Positions 21,994 through 30,838 of a stretch of DNA of 64,000 nt are shown piece by piece. The notes beneath the pieces are model-generated. The model was not told where the DNA came from, did not search any database, and worked only from the letters and a program-made list of their open reading frames with translations. The stretch's first letter is position 1, and each line of letters opens with the position of its first letter. Where the stretch lies: the NCBI RefSeq assembly GCF_050379415.1, contig NZ_JBNRLS010000005.1, positions 124,001-188,000 on the forward strand. The letters run 5' to 3'. The translations under genes and the position numbers were made by a program. The stretch comes from Marinobacter sp050379415 (GTDB taxonomy: Bacteria > Pseudomonadota > Gammaproteobacteria > Pseudomonadales > Oleiphilaceae).

Positions 21994-23762
21994 CAGGCAC
22001 CGCCTCCGAGGGGTTCATCCGGCCCCGGAAATTCGTCTTCCGGCGAGAACTCCCCTTCGGAGGTAGCCGCCACCCGGGCCACTTCCTCCAGGGTGGTCAC
22101 ACCCCGCAAAGCATAGTCCATGGCACACTGACCTAGCGGACGGTAGAGATGACTCAGCCGGGCGGCCTTGCTGAAGCCGGAGACATCCTGCTGGCGCAAG
22201 GCGTCCAGCATGGGCTCGTTCATCTCAAGCATTTCGTAGACGCCGATACGCCCCTTGTAACCGGTGTTACTGCACTGGTAACAACCTCGACCGTGGACAA
22301 ACCCGGCTTCACGATCCAGGGGATCGAGGTCGAAGGTTTCCAGCCAGACCCGCTCCTGCTCAGTGGGCTCGTAGGGCGCAGAACAGTTCTCGCAAACCCG
22401 GCGCACCAGGCGCTGAGCCACCACCCCGAGCAGGGAGCTGGAGACCAGGAATGGCTCGGCGCCCATGTCGATCAGGCGCATGGCGCTGCTGATGGAATCG
22501 TTGGTGTGCAGCGTGGACAATACCAGGTGACCGGTCATGGCGGCGCGCAGGCCGATTTCCACCGTCTCCCGGTCCCGCATCTCACCTACCAGCATGATGT
22601 CCGGATCCTGGCGCAGACCGGCCCGGAGTACATCGGCAAACTCGAGGCCGATTCGGGGATGGACCTGCACCTGGGTAATCCGAGGCAGCCGGTATTCCAC
22701 CGGGTCCTCGGCGGTAATGATCTTCACTTCCGGGCGGTTGAGCTCGGTCAGTGCCCCGTACAGTGTGGTGGTCTTACCGCTACCGGTGGGGCCGGTCACC
22801 AGGATCATGCCGTGGGGCTTGCGGATCATTCGCCGGAAACGTTGCAGCAATTCCTCCGGCATACCGATGCTGTCGAGATCGAGCAGGCCCTGGCTCTGAT
22901 CGAGCAGACGCATGACCACGGATTCGCCGTACTGCACCGGCATGGTGGAAATCCGGACGTCGATGCTGCGGCCCTTGACCCGCACGTTGAAGCGACCGTC
23001 TTGAGGCAGGCGCTTCTCGGAGATATTGAGTCCCGCCATCAGTTTCAGGCGCAGGACCAGCGCGGCGTTGACCCGCTTTTCCTTCATCACGTGCTCTTGC
23101 AACACACCGTCCACACGCTGCCGGATCCGGACCACGGTCTCGTCTGGCTCGATGTGGATATCGGAGCTGCGGGCCTGCACAGCATCTTCGAACAGAGTCT
23201 TGAGCAGGCGGACCACCGGGGCGTCTTCGCTTTCCGGCTCCTCCGACATGCTGGCAAGGTCAAAGGCGTCATCGGAGAGCTCATCCTCCAGCTCTTCGGC
23301 GAGGGAGGCAATCTCTTCGGTTCGGCGGTAGACGAGATCAAGGGTAGAGAGCAGTTCGCTCTCGCGCACCACGGCCTGGCGGATCGGCTGTTTCAGTACC
23401 CGCACCAGCTCGTCGTAGGCAAAAATATCCAGCGGATCCGCCATGCCTACCAGCAGCTCGCCGCCCTGCTCGTCCAGCACCAGGGACCGGAAACGGCGGG
23501 CAATGGCTTCCGGGAGCCGACGCACCAGTTGCTCATTGAAGCGGAAGTGGCGCAGCTGCACGAACGGCAGGTCTAGCTGGCGTGACAGCATATTAAGGAT
23601 GGTGTCTTCATCCACATAGCCGAGATCCACCAGGGTCTTGCCGAGCTTGCGGCCGCTGTTTTTCTGCTCCCCCAATGCGGTCTGGAGCTGCTCCTCGGTA
23701 ATGACGTCGTTCTGCACCAGCAGGTCGCCAAGACGGAGCTTTTTCTTCGGTTCCGTTGCCAT
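21993..23762 (-). CDS. mshE: Pilus extension ATPase MshE with c-di-GMP-binding MshEN domain
   Basis: 589 residues. Residues 9-70 fit the MshEN c-di-GMP motif (RLGDLLVQNDVITEEQL and LGKTLVDLGYVDEDTI), with Asp where the first sub-motif normally has Gly. The T2SSE domain shows Walker A GPTGSGKT (324-331), Asp box near 352 (AEDPVE), Walker B DIMLVGEMRD (389-398) and His box LSTLHTND (415-422). A zinc-binding tetracysteine pair CENC and CYQC lies at 457-497. The cytosolic hexamer powers pilus extension and should respond to c-di-GMP. It shares one base with mshG and directly abuts mshN. Confidence 0.95.
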   Translation of the reverse strand: MATEPKKKLRLGDLLVQNDVITEEQLQTALGEQKNSGRKLGKTLVDLGYVDEDTILNMLSRQLDLPFVQLRHFRFNEQLVRRLPEAIARRFRSLVLDEQGGELLVGMADPLDIFAYDELVRVLKQPIRQAVVRESELLSTLDLVYRRTEEIASLAEELEDELSDDAFDLASMSEEPESEDAPVVRLLKTLFEDAVQARSSDIHIEPDETVVRIRQRVDGVLQEHVMKEKRVNAALVLRLKLMAGLNISEKRLPQDGRFNVRVKGRSIDVRISTMPVQYGESVVMRLLDQSQGLLDLDSIGMPEELLQRFRRMIRKPHGMILVTGPTGSGKTTTLYGALTELNRPEVKIITAEDPVEYRLPRITQVQVHPRIGLEFADVLRAGLRQDPDIMLVGEMRDRETVEIGLRAAMTGHLVLSTLHTNDSISSAMRLIDMGAEPFLVSSSLLGVVAQRLVRRVCENCSAPYEPTEQERVWLETFDLDPLDREAGFVHGRGCYQCSNTGYKGRIGVYEMLEMNEPMLDALRQQDVSGFSKAARLSHLYRPLGQCAMDYALRGVTTLEEVARVAATSEGEFSPEDEFPGPDEPLGGGA

Positions 23763-24917
23763 TCAGCCTGCCTGTAATTGCTTCAAACGTTCACGCACAT
23801 AATCCGCCAGGGACTGCGACAGCCCCGGCAATGCTGCGGCCTGGGTATAGGCCCGCTCGGCGCTGGCAGCTTTGCCCTGGGATTCCAGGGCTACACCAAG
23901 GCCCACCCACCAGGCGGCGCGGCTGTCATCTGTCGTCAGCAGGGCGGTCCATTGTTCAGCCGCCTCACCACTCTCGCCGGCCTGTTGCAGCAGGGTTGCC
24001 AGGGTTACCCGGTATTCAATATTCCCCTCCAGGGGCGGTACCTGGCTGCGCAGAACCGCGACCGCACCGCCCAGTTCACCGGTGGCCAGCAAGGCTCTGG
24101 CCCGGAGCAAGCGCAATTCGGGCACAGCCATCACCTCCGGTGCAGGCAGCCAGGCCAGGGCAATTTCCGGCTGACCTTCCACCAGAAGAGCTCTTGCCAG
24201 GGTCGCGCGGCTCACGGGAGCCTGCTGTTCCGCCAGCAGTGCCCGCAACCTTTCACCGGCTTCCCGGAAACGGCCTTGCCTGAGCAGAGAGGTCAGTTCG
24301 CGGCTCACTCGACGGTCAATACCCTCCGGGGTCTCACGCACTTGTTTGACCTGTGCCGGTTCGGTTTCGGGCTCAACCGGTTGCGACTGGCCGACCTGTG
24401 CGTTTGCCGGTTCCGGCCGGGGGTTTTGGGCAACCTGTTTTTCAGGGGCCGCCGCCGGCTCGGTCTTGGTCTCGGGCTCGGCCTTTGACCCAGGAGCAGG
24501 CTCCAGCGCAATCCCGGGCGAGGTTCCCGGTGCCTCGTCAGCCACCTTCGCGGCGACCGGCTGCGGTGCTTCGACCTTTACCGGTTCGGTAACTGGCTTT
24601 TCAGCTGCAATCTCCACACCCCGATCCTCTGGCACCTCGTTAACAGCGGACTCAGTGGAGTTGTTCCCGGATTGCGCCGCAATCGGCGGCAGTGAATCCT
24701 GTGCCCCTGCCTGTGCGGTTTCCGGAACGCCCTGCTTGCCGGCAAGCAGGGCGTAACCGGCCACTGACGCCAGCACAACCACCAGTAGACTGAGCACCAG
24801 CACCAACCGGTTTTTTCTGGGCGGCACTGTGTACCTCTGGCCGGTGTAGGCAGCAGGCGCCTCCGGCTTCTGCTGGCGCTGCTCTGCGGCCCGGAGTGCG
24901 TCATTCAACAGGCTCAT
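23763..24917 (-). CDS. mshN: MSHA biogenesis protein MshN, TPR protein
   Basis: 384 residues from the ATG at 24917, which overlaps the mshM stop (ATGA) and has GGAGG five bases upstream; the next in-frame start at 24923 is less likely. It starts MSLLNDALRAAEQRQQ. One membrane helix lies at about 38-60 (RLVLVLSLLVVVLASVAGYALL). A long Pro/Ala/Glu-rich linker (about 70-205) follows, and then TPR-type helices to the C-terminus (FREAGERLRALLAEQQ, LAWLPAPEVM). It is probably an inner-membrane anchored periplasmic scaffold for the secretin MshL. Confidence 0.85.
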   Translation of the reverse strand: MSLLNDALRAAEQRQQKPEAPAAYTGQRYTVPPRKNRLVLVLSLLVVVLASVAGYALLAGKQGVPETAQAGAQDSLPPIAAQSGNNSTESAVNEVPEDRGVEIAAEKPVTEPVKVEAPQPVAAKVADEAPGTSPGIALEPAPGSKAEPETKTEPAAAPEKQVAQNPRPEPANAQVGQSQPVEPETEPAQVKQVRETPEGIDRRVSRELTSLLRQGRFREAGERLRALLAEQQAPVSRATLARALLVEGQPEIALAWLPAPEVMAVPELRLLRARALLATGELGGAVAVLRSQVPPLEGNIEYRVTLATLLQQAGESGEAAEQWTALLTTDDSRAAWWVGLGVALESQGKAASAERAYTQAAALPGLSQSLADYVRERLKQLQAG

Positions 24918-25753
24918 AACCACCTCCCCAGCAGGCCTGGCCGCCTTGCGCTTTCGGTATCCCGGATAGCACTGAGAACGTGTACGCGGCTCACCTGTCG
25001 GGCGCCCTGTCCCCAGGCCGCCAGCATGGCCTTGTGGGCCAACACGTTGACCAGCCTGGGTATACCACCGGAAGAACGGGTAATGAGTTTCAGGGCTGCC
25101 GGGGCGAAGAGCTCTCCTCCGTTATAGCCGGCCTGGGCCAGCCGGTGACGCAAATACTGGCTAACAGACTGGCGATCGAGGGCACTGAGCCTGTACTGGA
25201 AGGTGATGCGCTGGCGCAACTGCCGCAGACTTTCCTTGCCCAACATGACATCCAGCTCGGGCTGGCCGAACAGCACCACCTGTAGAAGTTTTCTGCTTTC
25301 CGTTTCCAGGTTGGTGAGTAACCGGAGCGCCTCGATGGTCGGCTCAGGCATGGCCTGGGCCTCATCGATCACCAGAACAACAGACCGCCGCTCCATGGCC
25401 AGCTTGATCAGGCGCCGATTCAGGGCTTTCAGTACCTGATGGGTGTTGGCACATTTGGAGACATCCACGCCGAGTTCTTCGGCCACCGCTTCGTACAGTG
25501 CTTCAGGAGGCAGATTAGGATTGGGGATATAAGCCGTGCTGACCCGGTCCCGCAGATCCTTGAGCAGCAACCGGCACAGCAGGGTCTTGCCGGTACCCAC
25601 TTCACCGGTAATCTTGATAAACCCTTCCCGTTCTTTCAGTGCCACGAGCAGCAGTTCCAACGCATCGGCATGGCTGGGCGCCCGCAGGAAATAGCGGGTG
25701 TTGGGCGTCAATGCGAACGGTGCTTCCTGCAGTCCGAAATGGGCTTCGTACAT
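24914..25753 (-). CDS. mshM: MSHA biogenesis ATPase MshM (ExeA-like)
   Basis: 279 residues from the ATG at 25753, two bases before the mshL stop; the open frame continues upstream only inside mshL. It is an AAA+ ATPase of the ExeA/GspA type: MYEAHFGLQEAPFALTPNTRYFL, Walker A GEVGTGKT (50-57), Walker B VVLVIDEAQ (125-133) and sensor-like motifs in LRQRITFQYRLSALDR. ExeA-type proteins help place the secretin through peptidoglycan; that role is inferred here. There is no peptidoglycan-binding domain, as usual for MshM. It overlaps mshN by four bases. Confidence 0.9.
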   Translation of the reverse strand: MYEAHFGLQEAPFALTPNTRYFLRAPSHADALELLLVALKEREGFIKITGEVGTGKTLLCRLLLKDLRDRVSTAYIPNPNLPPEALYEAVAEELGVDVSKCANTHQVLKALNRRLIKLAMERRSVVLVIDEAQAMPEPTIEALRLLTNLETESRKLLQVVLFGQPELDVMLGKESLRQLRQRITFQYRLSALDRQSVSQYLRHRLAQAGYNGGELFAPAALKLITRSSGGIPRLVNVLAHKAMLAAWGQGARQVSRVHVLSAIRDTESARRPGLLGRWL

Positions 25754-25754
25754 A

Positions 25755-27476
25755 TCAGCGTGGCGCTTTCTCCGGCTCCGGCGTGACTGACCGCGAGGAC
25801 TGCAGCAACTCCCGCAGCACCTCCATACGTTCCCGGCTCGCGGAAACATCCGCGTTCATGGTCGACGTCTGGGCAACCACCGGCCGCAGCAAAATCACGA
25901 GCTCGCTCTTGCGGGACTCGAACCGGCGCTGCTTGAACAGCTCACCGACCAGGGGAATTTCACTGAAGAAAGGTACCGAGGAATTGGTGTCCTCGCTGGT
26001 GTTCTGGATCAGACCACCAATCACCACGATCTGGCCGCTTTCGGCGCGGACCACGCTGTCAGTCTCCCTTACCTTGCTGGCTGCCAGGGGCAGGGTCACG
26101 TCCCGCTCACCGATAGTAATTATTTTTTCCTGATCATTGACCTCGCTCACGGACGGATGCACGTGCAAGGTGATGTTTCCGTCTTCGCCGATCTGAGGCG
26201 TTACATCCAGGGAGATGCCGGAGAAGAACGGCGTCAGCTCCACGGAGGTGGAGGTGCTATCCGAACCGGTGACGGCGGAATTCTCATCATCGAAGTCGAT
26301 GTCAGTCACGAAAAACTCGTCAGTACCTACCTTTATCACTGCCTTCTGGTTGTTCACCGTGGAAATCCGCGGGCTGGAGAGAATCTGTACGTTACCCTGG
26401 GTACCCAGCAGTTCAATCAGCGCGGTAAAACTGCCTTCCCGGAATGTGGCGGAAAACAGGCCGCCGATATCGGACGTTTGAATGGCCTGCCCGGCCAGGC
26501 TCTGGGCGGTGAAATCCGCTGGCAACCCGTCTGCTGCCGTTACCGAGGAGGCGCGCTGGAGATCGGACCAGTTGATGCCCTGCTGATAGCCCTCATTGAG
26601 TGCCACCTCCAGAATCTTGGCCTCCAGTACCACCTGACGCTGCATGATCAGCTCGGTCCGACGCAGGTAATCCTCCACCAGACGCAGCTGTTCGGAACCA
26701 CCCCGCACCATGATCAGGCCCGGGCCCGGGTTCACAATCACCTGGCCACCCTCGCCGGTGCTGACAATCATTTCCACGGAAGTGCGCAGATCCTGCCAGA
26801 AATCCGATTCGGTCTCGGTGGAGATGGCGGTGCCGATCAGGCTCCGGGTTTCCTCGTTGCCGGTATCGCCATTACTTGCGTTGTTCCTGGAACTGGTCAC
26901 CTGGCCCGAGCTCACCCGGGTTTCGGAACCACCCTTGCGCTTGAAATGCAGGTAGTCGATGGGAAAGATCCGGGTCTGGATGCGGTCGGCGTTGACCTGG
27001 TACAAACGGCCCTTGCGCTGGATATCCAGGCCATACAGGTCGGCAACAATGTCCATGACCTCAGGAACGGTGACATCCCGCAGGCGGAGGTCAATCGCTG
27101 TCGTGACTTCCGGATGCACGACCACATTGAAGCGGGTACCGGTCACCAGGGACTGGAAGAAGCTGTTTGCCGCCACTCCCCGGGCATTGACGTCGAAGCG
27201 CTCTTCCAGATCGTTGTCCGCGGAAAGGGGCGGCAACAGCTGGGCGCTGATATCGGCGGGCATGGCCGAGGTGGCGGGCTCACGGGAGTAACTCGCTCCC
27301 TGTTGTTCGGCTTCGGCCTGTTCGAGTGTGCGTACGATATCGTCCGCCGCGTCCGTGGAGGTTGCTGCCCCCGTGCGCATCAGCGGGTTGTTGCTGCAGG
27401 CGGTCAGCACCATTCCGGCAGCAACAATCAACGCCAGCTTTTTGAAGGATTTCATGGTTGCCTGCATGTCTGTCAT
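25755..27476 (-). CDS. mshL: MSHA secretin MshL
   Basis: 573 residues, start ATG at 27476 overlapping the mshK stop (ATGA). A lipoprotein signal ends in LTAC (Cys27). A small N0/STN-type domain (FNVVVHPEVTTAIDLRLRDVTVPEVMDIVADL) is followed by an N1-like part and the secretin domain (about 350-545) with LLGTQGNVQILSSPRISTVNNQKA, VTPQIGEDGNITLHVHPSVSEV and VVIGGLIQNTSED. It forms the outer-membrane channel through which the pilus leaves. The C-terminus after LLRPVVA is short and helical. Confidence 0.93.
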   Translation of the reverse strand: MTDMQATMKSFKKLALIVAAGMVLTACSNNPLMRTGAATSTDAADDIVRTLEQAEAEQQGASYSREPATSAMPADISAQLLPPLSADNDLEERFDVNARGVAANSFFQSLVTGTRFNVVVHPEVTTAIDLRLRDVTVPEVMDIVADLYGLDIQRKGRLYQVNADRIQTRIFPIDYLHFKRKGGSETRVSSGQVTSSRNNASNGDTGNEETRSLIGTAISTETESDFWQDLRTSVEMIVSTGEGGQVIVNPGPGLIMVRGGSEQLRLVEDYLRRTELIMQRQVVLEAKILEVALNEGYQQGINWSDLQRASSVTAADGLPADFTAQSLAGQAIQTSDIGGLFSATFREGSFTALIELLGTQGNVQILSSPRISTVNNQKAVIKVGTDEFFVTDIDFDDENSAVTGSDSTSTSVELTPFFSGISLDVTPQIGEDGNITLHVHPSVSEVNDQEKIITIGERDVTLPLAASKVRETDSVVRAESGQIVVIGGLIQNTSEDTNSSVPFFSEIPLVGELFKQRRFESRKSELVILLRPVVAQTSTMNADVSASRERMEVLRELLQSSRSVTPEPEKAPR

Positions 27477-27796
27477 TGGGTTCCCCGCACTTGCGGAAGC
27501 TTGTCCAGGTATAGAATCCGGGGACTCCCCCGGTCCAGAACCTCGACCCGGTCCTGATGAATTTTTCTGACGCGAATACCGTTGGCACCCTGGCCTTCCC
27601 GAAGCGCTTCGCCTTCAATAACCGCGACCTTGCGATCCTGACCATAGACGATGGAGTCCAGGGACAGGGGCCTCACGGGCTGGCTCCGGATCACCGGAGC
27701 TTCGGTACCGGGCGGCCTGGTAGGATCCTGCAAGGCGGCGACCGGCATGCTGGCGAACAAAACGATAATAGCGATCAATGATCCGGCCAGTCTCAT
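27473..27796 (-). CDS. mshK: MSHA biogenesis protein MshK (PilP-like)
   Basis: 107 residues with a signal sequence (MRLAGSLIAIIVLFASMPVAA) followed by LQDPTRPPG, a motif shared by MshK and other PilP/GspC-like proteins that link inner-membrane and secretin parts. The rest is a small beta domain (LDSIVYGQDRKVAVIEGEALREGQ). It overlaps mshL by four bases and ends one base from mshJ, within a tightly packed unit. Confidence 0.85.
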   Translation of the reverse strand: MRLAGSLIAIIVLFASMPVAALQDPTRPPGTEAPVIRSQPVRPLSLDSIVYGQDRKVAVIEGEALREGQGANGIRVRKIHQDRVEVLDRGSPRILYLDKLPQVRGTQ

Positions 27797-27797
27797 G

Positions 27798-28493
27798 TCA
27801 TACCCCCAACCACGCCTTTTCCAGGCTCAGCGTTCGCACCTCGATCACGGCTTCGCCGGCTGGCCATGAGGTGGCGTCATAACTCACCCGCACCCAGCCC
27901 AGGCGATCATCCATTGCTTCAAGGCGTTCGAGATAGGCGAGCACGTCCAGGTAACCGCCCTGAACGCGCAGCTCCACGGAGTGGGCGAACAGCAGCGGTT
28001 CTGGCTGCTCACCACCAGCCTCGGCAGTTCCGGAGCCGGTTGCTCCGGACTCCGCGTACACCGGCTCCGGTGTTTTCAATTCCAGAGCCTGCAGGGTCAG
28101 GTTGCCCTCGGCCGCCAACATTTCCCGCAACAGCGTCACCATCGCCCGTGGCGCGATCAGCTGGCCTGCGGTCTCGGCAACCTGCTGATCGAGCTGGTCC
28201 AGACGACGCTGCCGCTGCTCCAGTCGTTGACGCAGCTCCGCAGAAGGATCCTGGGCCAGTATCTGTTCCAGCTCCTGTTGCCGGGTGAGCAGATCAGTCT
28301 GACGGGTTTCCGCCAGTACCTGACGGTTCTCCAGATTACGGATCTCCTGGCTGACAGGGGCCAGCGCAAGCTCCCATCCGGCAAAGAGTACGATCACCAG
28401 CGCGGTGACAAGCAACAACACTCGCTCCCTCGCGGGGCGATCATTGAACCAGTCTCCGAGCCTTGCCAGGCCACTCTGTCGGGCGTCGCTCAT
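27798..28493 (-). CDS. mshJ: MSHA biogenesis protein MshJ (PilO-like)
   Basis: 231 residues. A cytosolic N-terminal tail, one membrane helix at about 24-44 (RVLLLVTALVIVLFAGWELAL) and a coiled-coil (about 55-120, rich in Gln, Glu, Arg and Leu) are followed by a ferredoxin-like PilO domain (LFAHSVELRVQGGYLDVLAYLERLEAM). It likely pairs with the PilN-like protein encoded next to it to make the inner-membrane alignment complex. It overlaps the PilN-like gene by four bases. Confidence 0.87.
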   Translation of the reverse strand: MSDARQSGLARLGDWFNDRPARERVLLLVTALVIVLFAGWELALAPVSQEIRNLENRQVLAETRQTDLLTRQQELEQILAQDPSAELRQRLEQRQRRLDQLDQQVAETAGQLIAPRAMVTLLREMLAAEGNLTLQALELKTPEPVYAESGATGSGTAEAGGEQPEPLLFAHSVELRVQGGYLDVLAYLERLEAMDDRLGWVRVSYDATSWPAGEAVIEVRTLSLEKAWLGV

Positions 28494-29098
28494 GACTCCT
28501 CCCCGACACCTGGTTCACTGGCCACAAAGAATTCCACCCAACTACCCTCGTCCGGGCGATCAAGCCGGAACACGCCGAAGGTCCTGCCTGTAAACGCCGG
28601 CGCCTGCCCCAGCTGTTCCAGGTACAGTGGTACCTGCGCCGAGGCACGGGTCCGGCCCTCGATCTGAATCCGCTGAGGCTGAGCCTCCAGGACTATGCCG
28701 GTGAGCCAGACGTTCTCCGGAATCTGCCTCGCCAGAGCCGCCATCTGCGGGGAAAAACCTTTGCCCGGGCTGACTACCAGCCCTTCCACACGCTCAAGCA
28801 GGCGTTGGCGCCGGGCCAGAGTCTCACTGATGCGCTGCAATGCCGCCTCCAGCTCCGGATCCGGCTGGCGACGCTCGACCGCCTCGGACAGATTGGCCAC
28901 CGCCTCGTCCAACCGGGCATTCTGCTGCTCCAGGCCGGTGATCTCTTGCGCCAACTGGCGCTGCTCGTAACTGAGCCAGGCTCCGTAGCCGGCAATAACC
29001 AGCATTAGCATAACGGCAATACCCAGAGCCCGGGCCGCGGACAACCGCTGTTGCCGTGGGCGCAACTCACTGGTGTAGAGGTTGACCTGCTGAATCAT
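28490..29098 (-). CDS. PilN-like MSHA assembly protein (MshI2-type)
   Basis: 202 residues. MIQQVNLYTSELRPRQQ is the conserved short cytosolic PilN-type peptide (VNL core) that contacts the actin-like PilM/MshI partner. One membrane helix (about 24-44) and a coiled-coil (50-110) lead to a small alpha/beta domain (VWLTGIVLEAQPQRIQIEGRTRA, VPLYLEQLGQAPAF). It overlaps mshI and mshJ by four bases on each side. Shewanella loci name such a gene mshI2 or mshI1; Vibrio annotations vary, so no symbol is given. Confidence 0.85.
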   Translation of the reverse strand: MIQQVNLYTSELRPRQQRLSAARALGIAVMLMLVIAGYGAWLSYEQRQLAQEITGLEQQNARLDEAVANLSEAVERRQPDPELEAALQRISETLARRQRLLERVEGLVVSPGKGFSPQMAALARQIPENVWLTGIVLEAQPQRIQIEGRTRASAQVPLYLEQLGQAPAFTGRTFGVFRLDRPDEGSWVEFFVASEPGVGEES

Positions 29099-30027
29099 TT
29101 ACCCGCCTCCCCGGCCAACGGCAAACCGGCACTCCAGGCCGGCAGGCAGCGACTGTCGATGGCACTCTCAAGCCCGAGGGCAGTCCAGTCCAGGTTGCTG
29201 ACGCCTACGGCCAGATAGGAAGCCAGCATCGATGCCAGAGGCAGATCACGGTCCTTCGCCACCAGCCGGATATGCGCCGGCGGCACCTGGCCCATCTGGC
29301 TTTCGTAGTAATCCAGGGAACGCTGCATTTCGAGAGCCAGCGCCTGCACCACGCTTTCCTGCCGGGCCGCATCGCGCAGGCCGGAGGCAGACACGTCGAG
29401 GCGCCGGGAAAGGTAGAGGGTCTGACCCCGGCAGATGATCATCTGACCGTAGTTCTGCCGAAGGTGAACCAGGGCGGCACCTTTGCTGTCCGGATCCAGC
29501 CTCGCTGCCAGGTTACGCAGGGCCAGCTCCGCAATATCAATGCGACCCGGCTTGAGGCCAGATTGTTGTACCAGTGCAACCAGTTCCTTGAGCAGGGATT
29601 TGCGGGCCGCCACCACATTCACCAACTCGCCTCGGCCACGGGCGGCATCGTGCGGAAAGGGAAATATGTCAGAAATGGCATCAGAGGGGCTGAACTCCAG
29701 GAGATCCCGGAGCTTCCACTTGAGGGCATCGGCAAGCTCGGCGTCATCAACACCCGCCGGACGTTCCATCTGGAATACCTGGTATTGCTCCATGGGCAGA
29801 ACCAGGTCTGTCAGCGCGCCGCTCCAGCCCTGCTCATCCACCAGGGAACCGAGCACCTCGGCCCTCCGGGCCGGCGGGCATTCAACAAACCCGACCCGCT
29901 GTGCCGGTGAGGCAGGCGCCACCGCCCAGGCAATACCATCCGGACGCACCTCCAGGGCTACGCGCAGGGGTGACCCGCCAGGCCTCAAGAATCCGGTGAT
30001 CTTGTTGAAAAAGGTGTTGTCAGTCAT
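29095..30027 (-). CDS. mshI: MSHA biogenesis protein MshI (PilM-like)
   Basis: 310 residues, first gene of the locus in transcription order. It is a cytosolic, actin-fold protein related to PilM (LRVALEVRPDGIAWAVA, DALKWKLRDLLEFSPSDAISDIF, RIDIAELALRNLAARLDPDSKGAALVHL, QSLDYYESQ-like RSLDYYESQMGQVPP). PilM-type proteins bind the N-terminus of PilN and link the ATPase to the alignment complex. The ribosome site is weak (CAGG close to the ATG). The 220-base gap to ssb must contain the operon promoter, but no clear -35/-10 pair was found. mshH, which precedes mshI in Vibrio, is absent. Confidence 0.88.
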   Translation of the reverse strand: MTDNTFFNKITGFLRPGGSPLRVALEVRPDGIAWAVAPASPAQRVGFVECPPARRAEVLGSLVDEQGWSGALTDLVLPMEQYQVFQMERPAGVDDAELADALKWKLRDLLEFSPSDAISDIFPFPHDAARGRGELVNVVAARKSLLKELVALVQQSGLKPGRIDIAELALRNLAARLDPDSKGAALVHLRQNYGQMIICRGQTLYLSRRLDVSASGLRDAARQESVVQALALEMQRSLDYYESQMGQVPPAHIRLVAKDRDLPLASMLASYLAVGVSNLDWTALGLESAIDSRCLPAWSAGLPLAGEAGK

Positions 30028-30186
30028 GAACCTGGGCTGGAAGCCGGGGCCACTCGCAAGGCCCGTATTATCATTATGTGCCTGAATAACAGACGAAACT
30101 CTAATTGACCCGGAATGATAGGTTAAAAAGTGAGCGCAGTTCCATGTTTTTTTGAACTATTTCACGTTCTTTTGCACCAGCGTAAC

Positions 30187-30219
30187 AAAAAACCCCGGGC
30201 GCACTTGCAATCCGGGGCT
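30187..30219 (-). terminator. Intrinsic terminator of ssb
   Basis: On the minus strand CCCCGG (30217-30212) and CCGGGG (30198-30193) close a loop of 13 bases and are followed by T6. It lies 32 bases beyond the ssb stop and separates ssb from the msh locus. Confidence 0.82.
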
Positions 30220-30250
30220 TTTATTCACAACGGCTGAATCTGTCCAGAAA

Positions 30251-30778
30251 TCAGAACGGAATATCGTCGTCAAAATCGTCAACCGGCTCAGGCATGCTGC
30301 CCTGGGCCGGCTGACTGTAACCGCCTGATTGCTGGCCCTGGGCCGGTGCATTCTGCTGACCAGCCGGCGCGTTGTAGTTTGACTGCTGCGGACGGCCTGC
30401 CGGAGCCCCCTGATTCATACCGCCTTCACCGCCACGGCTGTCCAGCATCTGCATCTGGCCGTTGATGTCCACCACCACTTCGGTAGTGTAACGGTCCTGA
30501 CCATCCTGCCCCTGCCATTTGCGGGTCTGCAGTTTGCCCTCGATGTAGACCTTGGAGCCTTTACGCAGGTACTGCCCGGCCACTTCAGCCACCTTGCCGA
30601 ACAGCACGATGCGGTGCCACTCGGTTTTTGGCACCAGCTGGCCGGTCTGACGATCCTTGTAGCTCTCATCTGTTGCCAGATTCAGGTTCACCACCGCATT
30701 GCCGTTCGGGGTGTAGCGTGTATCCGGGTCCTGGCCCAGATTGCCAATAAGAATGACCTTGTTTACGCCTCGTGCCAT
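30251..30778 (-). CDS. ssb: Single-stranded DNA-binding protein
   Basis: 175 residues. The N-terminal OB fold (1-110) starts MARGVNKVILIGNLGQDPDTRYTPNG and includes the WHRIVLFGKVAEVAGQYLRKGSKVYIEGKL core. A Gly/Gln/Pro-rich flexible linker (about 115-160) leads to the acidic tip DDFDDDIPF that recruits replication and repair partners. SSB binds single-stranded DNA as a tetramer. It is downstream of the yajR-like gene by 60 bases and has its own terminator. No LexA box was found in front of it. Confidence 0.98.
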   Translation of the reverse strand: MARGVNKVILIGNLGQDPDTRYTPNGNAVVNLNLATDESYKDRQTGQLVPKTEWHRIVLFGKVAEVAGQYLRKGSKVYIEGKLQTRKWQGQDGQDRYTTEVVVDINGQMQMLDSRGGEGGMNQGAPAGRPQQSNYNAPAGQQNAPAQGQQSGGYSQPAQGSMPEPVDDFDDDIPF

Positions 30779-30838
30779 CGTTAACTCCTGACTGTGTTTT
30801 CAAGGGAAGCCGCACTCCCTGCGACCTTCCGGATTTCA

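Noticed and set aside
22149..23576. 475-codon open frame antisense to mshE
   Set aside because: Shadow of the mshE ATPase frame; no recognisable protein family.
26157..27557. 466-codon open frame antisense to mshL
   Set aside because: Shadow of the secretin frame, which has a lipobox, coupled start and conserved motifs.
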